Assembly (NCBI RefSeq): GCF_032854445.1
Contig: NW_027018299.1
Span: 1-45,307, forward strand
Length of the DNA: 45,307 nt
Direction of reading: 5' to 3'
DNA from: Liolophura sinensis
Lineage: Eukaryota; Mollusca; Polyplacophora; Chitonida; Chitonidae
A model generated the notes under the pieces. That model was not told the DNA's origin. It saw nothing but the letters and a program-made list of their open reading frames with translations, and did no database searches. Below, piece by piece: positions 34,589 through 45,031 of the stretch. How positions within the stretch are numbered: the stretch's first letter is position 1; every line of letters begins with the position of its first letter. The position numbers and the translations under genes are program-made.

Positions 34589-35137
34589 AACCGCGTTGCT
34601 CTCCGACCAATACTTTTGGCTGTAGCGACAATTGATTGATCATTGATGTCATAATCACGTGCCCAGCAACGGCTCTTACTCCATGGAAACCAGGGATATT
34701 TGCAATTTTTTAACAGCTGCCGATGCATGGCCCAATTCCGCATCTTTTGGCACTTTAAAAATGTGGGTCAGTGTTCAGTTGTACTTTTTACAGCAGACTG
34801 TATCAAGTACCTTGTGTTTTTTATGTACAAATGGTGTGGTTTTTCTACACGTAGATAAAGACATTGAGATTGTCTTGCACTTAGAAGTAAGGCAATTGCT
34901 GGGTGAGTTAAATGGGCTTAGCCCAAAGATTTCAGGTCTTCTGGGCTACCGAAGGGCACATAACTTATAGTCAAAAGTTGAATATAGTAATGACCAGTCG
35001 CGATTGTACAGAGTACAGTGTAGCCGATTTCAATTAACAAAAAGACCAGGCAAAAATGCAAAAGTGGAAAAACTGTTCCAGTGCTACTAGTAAGAGGCTA
35101 ATCCGACGTATTTTGTGACGAGAAATCGAATGGTGCA
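34589..35137 (+). repeat. Monomer 64, C 5' part with an A-like 3' part
   Basis: aattgattg, gcatggcccaattccgc, cactttaaaaatg, then cttgcac, aaggcaa, tcaggtc, tail ctactagtaagaggc. Confidence 0.94.
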
Positions 35138-35697
35138 GTCCGCGTTGCTCTCCGACCAATACTTTAGGCTGTAGCGACAGATCAATGATCATTGATGTCA
35201 TAATCACGTGCCCAGCAACGGCTCTTACTCCATGGAAACCAGGGATATTTGCAATTTTTTAACAGCTGCCGAACAGCTGCCGATGCCTGGCCCAATTCCA
35301 CATCTTTTGGCACCTTATAAATGTGGGTCAGTGTTTAGTTGTACTTTTTACAGCAGACTGTATCAAGTACCTTGTGTTTTTTATGTACAAATGGTGTGGT
35401 TTTTCTACACGTAGATAAAGACATTGAGATTGTCTTGGACTTAGAAGTAAGACAATTGCTGGGTGAGTTAAATGGGCTTAGCCGAAAGATTTGACGTCTT
35501 CTGGGCTACCGAAGGGCACATAACTTATAGTCAAAAGTTGAATATAGTAATGACCAGTCGCGATTGTACAGAGTACAGTGTAGCCGATTTCAATTAACAA
35601 AAAGACCAGGTAAAAATGCAAAAGTGGAAAAACTGTTCCAGTGCTGCTGGTAAGAGGCTAATCCGACGTATTTTGTGACGAGAAATCGAATGGTGCA
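35138..35697 (+). repeat. Monomer 65, class B with 11-bp internal duplication
   Basis: gtccgcgttg start, actttagg, tcattgatg, ggcccaattccac. The unit is 560 bp because aacagctgccg occurs twice in a row at 35261-35282. Confidence 0.96.
35261..35282 (+). repeat. 11-bp tandem duplication inside monomer 65
   Basis: The unit aacagctgccg is present twice head to tail, the only insertion of more than a few bases that I found in the array. It contains the CAGCTG hexamer. Confidence 0.97.
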
Positions 35698-36246
35698 GTC
35701 CGCATTGCTCTCCGACCAATACTTTTGGCTGTAGTGACAATTGAATGATCATTTATGTCATAATCACGTGCGTAACAACGGCTCTTACTCCATGGAAACC
35801 AGGGAAATTTGCAATTTTTCAACAGCTGCCGATTCCTGGCTCAATTCCGCATCTTTTGGCACCTTACTGAAGTGGGTTAGTGTTCAGTTGTACTTTTTAC
35901 AGCAGACTGTATCAAGTACCTTGTGTTTTTCACGTACAAATGGTGTGGTTTTTCTACACATAGATAAAGACATTGAGATTGTCTTGCACTTAGAAGTAAG
36001 GCAATTGCTGGGTGAGTTAAATGGGCTTAGCCCAAAGATTTCAGGTCTTCTGGGCTACCGAAGGGCACATAACTTATAGTCAAAAGTTGAATATAGTAAT
36101 GACCAGTCGCGATTGTACAGAGTACAGTTTAGCCGATTTCAATTAACAAAAAGACGAAGCAAAAATGCAAAAGTGGAAAAACTGTTCCAGTGCTACTAGT
36201 AAGAGCCTAATCCGACGTATTTTGTGACGAGAAATCGAATGGTGCA
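35698..36246 (+). repeat. Monomer 66, class A
   Basis: gtccgcattg, private gtgcgtaacaac and gattcctgg, acacatag, aaggcaa, cagtttagcc, gacgaagc, ctactag. Confidence 0.95.
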
Positions 36247-36794
36247 ATCCGCGTTGCTCTCCGACCAATACTTTTGGCTGTAGCGACAGATCAATGATCA
36301 TTGATGTCATAATCACGTGCCCAGCAACGGCTCTTACTCCATGGAAACCAGGGATATTTGCAATTTTTTAACAGCTGCCGATGCCTGGCCCAATTTCACA
36401 TCTTTTGGCACCTTATAAATGTGGGTCAGTGTTTAGTTGTACTTTTTACAGCAGACTGTATCAAGTACCTTGTGTTTTTTATGTACAAATGGTGTGGTTT
36501 TCTACACGTAGATAAAGACATTGAGATTGTCTTGGACTTAGAAGTAAGACAATTGCTGGGTGAGTTAAATGGGCTTAGCCGAAAGATTTGACGTCTTCTG
36601 GGCTACCGAAGGGCACATAACTTATAGTCAAAAGTTGAATATAGTAATGACCAGTCGCAATTGTACAGAGTACAGTGTAGCCGATTTCAATTAACAAAAA
36701 GACCAGGCAAAAATGCAAAAGTGGAAAAACTGTTCCAGTGCTGCTGGTAAGAGGCTAATCCGACGTATTTTGTGACGAGAAATCGAATGGTGCA
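36247..36794 (+). repeat. Monomer 67, class B
   Basis: atccgcg, acttttgg, tcattgatg, ggcccaatttcac, gtggttttctac (-1), tcgcaattg, aggcaaa. It is 548 bp. Confidence 0.95.
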
Positions 36795-37343
36795 AACCGC
36801 GTTGCTCTCCGACCAATACTTTTGGCTGTAGTGACAATTGAATGATCATTTATGTCATAATCACGTGCCCAGCAACGGCTCTTACTCCATGGAAACCAGG
36901 GAAATTTGCAATTTTTCAACAGCTGCCGATGCCTGGCTCAATTCCGCATCTTTTGGCACCTTACTGAAGTGGGTTAGTGTTCAGTTGTACTTTTTACAGC
37001 AGACTGTATCAAGTACCTTGTGTTTTTCACGTACAAATGGTGTGGTTTTTCTACACGTAGATAAAGACATTGAGATTGTCTTGCACTTAGAAGTAAGGCA
37101 ATTGCTGGGTGAGTTAAATGGGCTTAGCCCAAAGATTTCAGGTCTTCTGGGCTACCGAAGGGCACATAACTTATAGTCAAAAGTTGAATATAGTAATGAC
37201 CAGTCGCGATTGTACAGAGTACAGTGTAGCCGATTTCAATTAACAAAAAGACCAGGTAAAAATGCAAAAGTGGAAAAACTGTTCCAGTGCTGCTGGTAAG
37301 AGGCTAATCCGACGTATTTTGTGACGAGAAATCGAATGGTGCA
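36795..37343 (+). repeat. Monomer 68, class A
   Basis: tcacgtac, ggtgtgg, cttgcac, aaggcaa, tcaggtc, ctgctggtaag; counterpart of monomer 60. Confidence 0.95.
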
Positions 37344-37892
37344 GTCCGCATTGCTCTCCGACCAATACTTTTGGCTGTAGTGACAATTGAATGATCATTT
37401 ATGTCATAATCACGTGCCCAGCAACGGCTCTTACTCCATGGAAACCAGGGAAATTTGCAATTTTTCAACAGCTGCCGATGCCTGGCTCAATTCCGCATCT
37501 TTTGGCACCTTACTGAAGTGGGTTAGTGTTCAGTTGTACTTTTTACAGCAGACTGTATCAAGTACCTTGTGTTTTTTATGTACAAATGGTCTGGCTTTTC
37601 TACACGTAGATAAAGACATTGACATCGTCTTGCACTTAGAAGTAAGACAATTGCTGGGTGAGTTAAATGGGCTTGGCCCAAAGATTTCAGGTCTTCTGGG
37701 CTACAGAAGGGAACATAACTTATAGTCAAAAGTTGAATATAGTAATGACCAGTCGCGATTGTACAGAGTACAGTGTAGCCGATTTCAATTAACAAAAAGA
37801 CCAGGCAAAAATGCAAAAGTGGAAAAACTGTTCCAGTGCTACTAGTAAGAGCCTAATCCGACGTATTTTGTGACGAGAAATCGAATGGTGCA
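37344..37892 (+). repeat. Monomer 69, class Acat
   Basis: gtccgcattg, ggtctggcttttc, gacatcgtcttgcac, cttggccc, private ctacagaag, gggaaca, tail ctactagtaagagcc. Confidence 0.95.
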
Positions 37893-38441
37893 AACCGCGT
37901 TGCTCTGCGACCAATACTTTTGGCTGTAGCGACAGATCAATGATCATTGATGTCATAATCACGTGCCCAGCAACGGCTCTTACTCCATGGAAACCAGGGA
38001 AATTTGCAATTTTTCAACAGCTGCCGATGCCTGGCTCAATTCCGCATCTTTTGGCACCTTACTAAAGTGGGTTAGTGTTCAGTTGTACTTTTTACAGCAG
38101 ACTGTATCAAGTACCTTGTGTTTTTCACGTACAAATGGTGTGGTTTTTCTACACGTAGATAAAGACATTGAGATTGTCTTGCACTTAGAAGTAAGGCAAT
38201 TGCTGGGTGAGTTAAATGGGCTTAGCCCAAAGATTTCAGGTCTTCTGGGCTACCGAAGGGCACATAACTTATAGTCAAAAGTTGAATATAGTAATGACCA
38301 GTCGCGATTGTACAGAGTACAGTGTAGCCGATTTCAATTAACAAAAAGACCAGGCAAAAATGCAAAAGTGGAAAAACTGTTCCAGTGCTACTAGTAAGAA
38401 GCTAATCCGACGTATTTTGTGACGAGAAATCGAATGGTGCA
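37893..38441 (+). repeat. Monomer 70, B-head/A-body chimera
   Basis: Private ctctgcgacc, agatcaatg with tcattgatg, then ggaaat, ccttactaaag and A body; tail ctactagtaagaagc. Confidence 0.94.
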
Positions 38442-38990
38442 AACCGCGTTGCTCTCCGACCAATACTTTAGGCTGTAGCGACAGATCAATGATCATTGAT
38501 GTCATAATCACGTGCCCAGCAACGGCTCTTACTCCATGGAAACCAGGGATATTTGCAATTTTTCAACAGCTGCCGATGCCTGGCTCAATTCCACATCTTT
38601 TGGCACCTTACTAAATGTGGGTTAGTGTTCAGTTGTACTTTTTACAGCAGACTGTATCAAGTACCTTGTGTTTTTCACGTACAAATGGTGTGGTTTTTCT
38701 ACACATAGATAAAGACATTGAGATTGTCTTGCACTTAGAAGTAAGGCAATTGCTGGGTGAGTTAAATGGGCTTAGCCCAAAGATTTCAGGTCTTCTGGGC
38801 TACCGAAGGGCACATAACTTATAGTCAAAAGTTGAATATAGTAATGACCAGTCGCGATTGTACAGAGTACAGTTTAGCCGATTTCAATTAACAAAAAGAC
38901 GAAGCAAAAATGCAAAAGTGGAAAAACTGTTCCAGTGCTACTAGTAAGAGGCTAATCCGACGTATTTTGTGACGAGAATCGAATGGTGCA
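38442..38990 (+). repeat. Monomer 71, B-head/A-tail fusion
   Basis: actttagg, agatcaatg, ggatat, then ggctcaattccac, ccttactaaatgtggg, acacatag, cagtttagcc, gacgaagc. A +1 and a -1 (gacgagaatc) cancel. Confidence 0.93.
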
Positions 38991-39535
38991 AACCGCGTTG
39001 CTCTCCGACCAATACTTTTGGCTGTAGCGACAGATCAATGATCATTGATGTCATAATCACGTGCCCAGCAACGGCTCTTACTCCATGGAAACCAGGGATA
39101 TTTGCAATTTTTAACAGCTGCCGATGCCGGCCCAATTTCACATCTTTTGGCACCTTATAAATGTGGGTCAGTGTTTAGTTGTACTTTTTACAGCAGACTG
39201 TATCAAGTACCTTGTGTTTTTTATGTACAAATGGTGTGGTTTTTCTACACGTAGATAAAGACATTGAGATTGTCTTGGACTTAGAAGTAAGACAATTGCT
39301 GGTGAGTTAAATGGGCTTAGCGAAAGATTTCAGGTCTTCTGGGCTACCGAAATGCACATAACTTATAGTCAAAAGTTGAATATAGTAATGACCAGTCGCA
39401 ATTGTACAGAGTACAGTGTAGCCGATTTCAATTAACAAAAAGACCAGGCAAAAAATGCAAAAGTGGAAAAACTGTTCCAGTGCTGCTGGTAAGAGCTAAT
39501 CCGACGTATTTTGTGACGAGAAATCGAATGGTGCA
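38991..39535 (+). repeat. Monomer 72, class B, indel-rich
   Basis: Deletions in attttt aac, gatgccggcc, gctggtgag, cttagcgaaag and aagagctaat, one insertion before atgcaaaag, and private ccgaaatgcac. The shortest unit, at 545 bp. Confidence 0.94.
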
Positions 39536-40084
39536 AACCGCGTTGCCTCGCCGACCAATACTTTTGGCTGTAGTGACAATTGAATGATCATTTATGTCAT
39601 AATCACGTGCCCAGCAACGGCTCTTACTCCATGGAAACCAGGGAAATTTGCAATTTTTCAACAGCTGCCGATGCCTGGCTCAATTCCGCATCTTTTGGCA
39701 CTTACTGAAGTGGGTTAGTGTTCAGTTGTACTTTTTACAGCAGACTGTATCAAGTACCTTGTGTTTTTCACGTACAAATGGTCTGGTTTTTCTACACGTA
39801 GATAAAGACATTGAGATTGTCTTGCACTTAGAAGTAAGGCAATTGCTGGGTGAGTTAAATGGGCTTAGCCCAAAGATTTCAGGTCTTCTGGGCTACCGAA
39901 GGGCACATAACTTATAGTCAAAAGTTGAATATAGTAATGACCAGTCGCGATTGTACAGAGTACAGTGTAGCCGATTTTCAATTACAAAAAGACCGGGCAA
40001 AAATGCAAAAGTGGAAAAACTGTTCCAGTGCTACTAGTAAGAGCCTAATCCGACGTATTTTGTGACGAGAAATCGAATGGTGCA
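39536..40084 (+). repeat. Monomer 73, class A
   Basis: gttgcctcgcc (+1), ggcacttactg (-1), tcacgtac, ggtctgg, aaggcaa, gattttcaattac (+1 and -1), gaccgggc, ctactag. Confidence 0.94.
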
Positions 40085-40635
40085 AACCGCGTTGCTCTCC
40101 GACCAATACTTTAGGCTGTAGCGACAGATCAATGATCATTGATGTCATAATCACGTGCCCAGCAACGGCTCTTACTCCATGGAAACCAGGGATATTTACA
40201 ATTTTTTAACAGCTGCCGATGCCTGGCCCAATTCCACATCTTTTGGCACCTTATAAATGTGGGTCAGTGTTTAGTTGTACTTTTGACAGCAGACTGTATC
40301 AAGTACCTTGTGTTTTTTTATGTACAAATGGTGTGGTTTTTCTACACGTAGATAAAGACATTGAGATTGTCCTTGGACTTAGAAGTAAGACAATTGCTGG
40401 GTGAGTTAAATGGGCTTAGCCCAAAGATTTGACGTCTTCTGGGCTACCGAAGGGCACATAACTTATAGTCAAAAGTTGAATATAGTAATGACCAGTCGCG
40501 ATTGTACAGAGTACAGTGTAGCCGATTTCAATTAACAAAAAGACCAGGTAAAAATGCAAAAGTGGAAAAACTGTTCCAGTGCTGCTGGTAAGAGGCTAAT
40601 CCGACGTATTTTGTGACGATAAGTCGAATGGTGCA
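40085..40635 (+). repeat. Monomer 74, class B
   Basis: actttagg, ggatatttacaa (shared only with monomer 79), ggcccaattccac, cttttgacagcag, extra T before tatgtac, gtccttggac (+1), tail gacgataagtc. Confidence 0.95.
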
Positions 40636-41185
40636 AACCGCGTTGCTCTCCGACCAATACTTTTTGCTGTAGTGACAATTGAATGATCATTTATGTCATA
40701 ATCACGTGCCCAGCAACGGCTCTTACTCCATGGAAACCAGGGAAATTTGCAATTTTTTTAACAGCTGCCGATACCTGGATCAATTCCGTATCTTTTGGCA
40801 CCTTATTCATGTTGGTTTGTGGTTAGTTGTACTTTTTACAGCAGACTGTATCAAGTACCTTATGTCTTTCATGTACAAATGGTCTGGTTTTTCTACACGT
40901 AGATAAAGACATTGAGATTGTCTTGGACTTAGAAGTAAGACAATTGCTGGGTGAGTTAAATGGGCTTAGCCGAAAGATTTGACGTCTTCTGGGCTACCGA
41001 AGGGCACATAACTTATAGTCAAAAGTTGAATATAGTAATGACCAGTCGCGATTGTACAGAGTACAGTGTAGCCGATTTCAATTAACAAAAAGACCAGGCA
41101 AAAATGCAAAAGTGGAAAAACTGTTCCAGTGCTGCTGGTAAGAGGCTAATCCGACGTATTTTGTGACGAGAAATCGAATGGTGCA
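40636..41185 (+). repeat. Monomer 75, class D
   Basis: tttttgctg, an extra T before taacag, gatacctggatc, cttattcatgttgg, cttatgtctttcatg, ggtctgg. It is 550 bp. Confidence 0.95.
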
Positions 41186-41735
41186 AACCGCGTTGCTCTC
41201 CGACCAATACTTTTGGCTGTAGTGACAATTGAATGATCATTTATGTCATAATCACGTGCCCAGCAACGGCTCTTACTCCATGGAAACCAGGGAAATTTGC
41301 AATTTTTCAACAGCTGCCGATGCCTGGCTCAATTCCGCATCTTTTGGCACCTTACTGAAGTGGGTTAGTGTTCAGTTGTACTTTTTACAGCAGACTGTAT
41401 CAAGTACCTTGTGTTTTTTACGTACAAATGGTGTGGTTTTTCTACACGTAGATAAAGACATTGAGATTGTCTTGCCACTTAGAAGTAAGACAATTGCTGG
41501 GTGAGTTAAATGGGCTCAGCCCAAAGATTTCAGGTCTTCTGGGCTACCGAAGGGCACATAACTTATAGTCAAAAGTTGAATATAGTAATGACCAGTCGCG
41601 ATTGTACAGAGTACAGTGTAGCCGATTTCAATTAACAAAAAGACCAGGTAAAAATGCAAAAGTGGAAAAACTGTTCCAGTGCTGCTGGTAAGAGGCTAAT
41701 CCGACGTATTTTGTGACGAGAAATCGAATGGTGCA
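41186..41735 (+). repeat. Monomer 76, class A
   Basis: tttttacgtac, ggtgtgg, cttgccac (+1), gctcagccc, tcaggtc. It is 550 bp. Confidence 0.95.
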
Positions 41736-42282
41736 GTCCGCATTGCTCTCCGACCAATACTTTTGGCTGTAGTGACAATTGAATGATCATTATGTCATAA
41801 TCACGTGCCCAGCAACGGCTCTTACTCCATGGAAACCAGGGAAATTTGCAATTTTTCAACAGCTGCCGATGCCTGGCTCAATTCCGCATCTTTTGGCACC
41901 TTACTGAAGTGGGTTAGTGTTCAGTTGTACTTTTTACAGCAGACTGTATCAAGTACCTTGTGTTTTTTATGTACAAATGGTCTGGCTTTTCTACACGTAG
42001 ATAAAGACATTGACATCGTCTTGCACTTAGAAGTAAGACAATTGCTGGGTGAGTTAAATGGCTTAGCCCAAAGATTTCAGGTCTTCTGGGCTACCGAAGG
42101 GAACATAACTTATAGTCAAAAGTTGAATATAGTAATGACCAGTCGCGATTGTACAGAGTACAGTGTAGCCGATTTCAATTAACAAAAAGACCAGGCAAAA
42201 ATGCAAAAGTGGAAAAACTGTTCCAGTGCTGCTGGTAAGAGGCTAATCCGACGTATTTTGTGACGACAAATCGAATGGTGCA
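41736..42282 (+). repeat. Monomer 77, class Acat
   Basis: gtccgcattg, atcattatgtc (-1), ggtctggcttttc, gacatcgtcttgcac, aaatggcttag (-1), gggaaca, tail gacgacaaatc. It is 547 bp. Confidence 0.95.
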
Positions 42283-42833
42283 AACCGCATTGCTCTCCCG
42301 ACCAATACTTTTGGCTGTAGTGACAATTGAATGATCATTTATGTCATAATCACGTGCCCAGCAACGGCTCTTACTCCATGGAAACCAGGGAAATTTGCAA
42401 TTTTTCAACAGCTGCCGATGCCTGGCTCAATTCCGCATCTTTTGGCACCTTACTGAAGTGGGTTAGTGTTCAGTTGTACTTTTTACAGCAGACTGTATCA
42501 AGTACCTTGTGTTTTTCACGTACAAATGGTCTGGTTTTTTCTACACGTAGATAAAGACATTGAGATTGTCTTGCACTTAGAAGTAAGGCAATTGCTGGGT
42601 GAGTTAAATGGGCTTAGCCCAAAGATTTCAGGTCTTCTGGGCTACCGAAGGGCACATAACTTATAGTCAAAAGTTGAATATAGTAATGACCAGTCGCGAT
42701 TGTACAGAGTACAGTGTAGCCGATTTCAATTAACAAAAAGACCGGGCAAAAATGCAAAAGTGGAAAAACTGTTCCAGTGCTACTAGTAAGAGCCTAATCC
42801 GACGTATTTTGTGACGAGAAATCGAATGGTGCA
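42283..42833 (+). repeat. Monomer 78, class A
   Basis: aaccgcattg, ctctcccgacc (+1), tcacgtac, ggtctgg followed by an extra T, aaggcaa, gaccgggc, ctactag. It is 551 bp. Confidence 0.95.
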
Positions 42834-43381
42834 AACCGCGTTGCTCTCCGACCAATACTTTAGGCTGTAGCGACAGATCAATGATCATTGATGTCATAAT
42901 CACGTGCCCAGCAACGGCTCTTACTCCATGGAAACCAGGGATATTTACAATTTTTTAACAGCTGCCGATGCCTGGCCGAATTCCACATCTTTTGGCACCT
43001 TATAAATGTGGGTCAGTGTTTAGTTGTACTTTTGACAGCAGACTGTATCAAGTACCTTGTGTTTTTTATGTACAAATGGTGTGGTTTTCTACACGTAGAT
43101 AAAGACATTGAGATTGTCTTGGACTTAGAAGTAAGACAATTGCTGGGTGAGTTAAATGGGCTTAGCCCAAAGATTTGACGTCTTCTGGGCTACCGAAGGG
43201 CACATAACTTATAGTCAAAAGTTGAATATAGTAATGACCAGTCGCGATTGTACAGAGTACAGTGTAGCCGATTTCAATTAACAAAAAGACCAGGTAAAAA
43301 TGCAAAAGTGGAAAAACTGTTCCAGTGCTGCTGGTAAGAGGCTAATCCGACGTATTTTGTGACGATAAGTCGAATGGTGCA
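42834..43381 (+). repeat. Monomer 79, class B
   Basis: actttagg, ggatatttacaa, private ggccgaattcc, cttttgacagcag, gtggttttctac (-1), tail gacgataagtc. Counterpart of monomer 74. Confidence 0.95.
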
Positions 43382-43929
43382 AACCGCGTTGCTCTCCGAC
43401 CAATACATTTTGCTGTAGTGACAATTGAATGATCATTTATGTCATAATCACGTGCCCAGCAACGCTCTTACTCCATGGAAACCAGGGAAATTTGCAATTT
43501 TTTAACAGCTGCCGATACCTGGATCAATTCCGTATCTTTTGGCACCTTATTCATGTTGGTTTGTGGTTAGTTGTACTTTTTACAGCAGACTGTATCAAGT
43601 ACCTTATGTCTTTCATGTACAAATGGTCTGGTTTTTCTACACGTAGATAAAGACATTGAGATTGTCCTTGGACTTAGAAGTAAGACAATTGCTGGGTGAG
43701 TTAAATGGGCTTAGCCGAAAGATTTGACGTCTTCTGGGCTACCGAAGGGCACATAACTTATAGTCAAAAGTTGAATATAGTAATGACCAGTCGCGATTGT
43801 ACAGAGTACAGTGTAGCCGATTTCAATTAACAAAAAGACCAGGCAAAAATGCAAAAGTGGAAAACTGTTCCAGTGCTGCTGGTAAGAGGCTAATCCGACG
43901 TATTTTGTGACGACAAATCGAATGGTGCA
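43382..43929 (+). repeat. Monomer 80, class D
   Basis: tacattttgctg, aacgctc (-1), gatacctggatc, cttattcatgttgg, ggtctgg, gtccttggac (+1), gtggaaaactg (-1). Counterpart of monomer 75. Confidence 0.95.
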
Positions 43930-44482
43930 AACCGCGTTGCTCTCCGACCAATACTTTTGGCTGTAGTGACAATTGAATGATCATTTATGTCATTAATCAC
44001 GTGCCCAGCAACGGCTCTTACTCCATGGAAACAGGGAAATTTGCAATTTTTCAACAGCTGCCGATGCCTGGCTCAATTCCGCATCTTTTGGCACCTTACT
44101 GAAGTGGGTTAGTGTTCAGTTGTACTTTTTACAGCAGACTGTATCAAGTACCTTGTGTTTTTTACGTACAAATGGTGTGGTTTTTCTACACGTAGATAAA
44201 GACATTGAGATTGTCTTGCACTTAGAAGTAAGACAATTGCTGGGGTGAGTTAAATGGGCTCAGCCCAAAGATTTCAGGTCTTCTGGGCTACCGAAGGGCA
44301 CATAACTTATAGTCAAAAGTTGAATATAGTAATGACCAGTCCGCGATTGTACAGAGTAACAGTGTAGCCGATTTCAATTAACAAAAAGACCAGGTAAAAA
44401 TGCAAAAGTGGAAAAACTGTTTCCAGTGCTGCTGGTAAGAGGCTAATCCGACGTATTTTGTGACGAGAAATCGAATGGTGCA
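43930..44482 (+). repeat. Monomer 81, class A, indel-rich
   Basis: gtcattaatc, gaaacaggg, ctggggtgag, gtccgcgatt, agtaacagtg and ctgtttccag are all single-base indels; net +4, 553 bp. tttttacgtac and gctcagccc as in monomer 76. Confidence 0.94.
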
Positions 44483-45031
44483 GTCCGCATTGCTCTCCGA
44501 CCAATACTTTTGGCTGTAGTGACAATTGAATGATCATTTATGTCATAATCACGTGCCCCAGCAACGGCTCTTACTCCATGGAAACCAGGGATATTTGCAA
44601 TTTTTCAACAGCTGCCGATGCCTGGCCCAATTTCACATCTTTTGGCACCTTATAAATGTGGGTCAGTGTTTAGTTGTACTTTTTACAGCAGACTGTATCA
44701 AGTACCTTGTGTTTTTTATGTACAAATGGTGTGGTTTTTCTACACGTAGATAAAGACATTGAGATTGTCTTGGACTTAGAAGTAAGACAATTGCTGGTGA
44801 GTTAAATGGGCTTAGCCCAAAGATTTCAGGTCTTCTGGGCTACCGAAGGGCACATAACTTATAGTCAAAAGTTGAATATAGTAATGACCAGTCGCAATTG
44901 TACAGAGTACAGTGTAGCCGATTTCAATTAACAAAAAGACCAGGTAAAAATGCAAAAGTGGAAAAACTGTTCCAGTGCTGCTGGTAAGAGGCTAATCCGA
45001 CGTATTTTGTGACGAGAAATCGAATGGTGCA
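44483..45031 (+). repeat. Monomer 82, A-head/B-body chimera
   Basis: gtccgcattg, aattgaatg with tcatttatg, then ggatat, tttttcaac, ggcccaatttcac, cttataaatg; gctggtgag (-1), gtgccccag (+1), tcgcaattg. Confidence 0.93.

Larger units (their letters stand above)
30746..37892 (+). repeat. Five-monomer block copied at an eight-monomer offset
   Basis: Monomers 57-61 (30746-33490) and 65-69 (35138-37892) run B, A(cagtttagcc/gacgaagc), B(atccgcg, tcgcaattg), A, Acat(gtccgcattg) in the same order, about 4.4 kb apart. Point differences between the copies are few. Confidence 0.85.
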
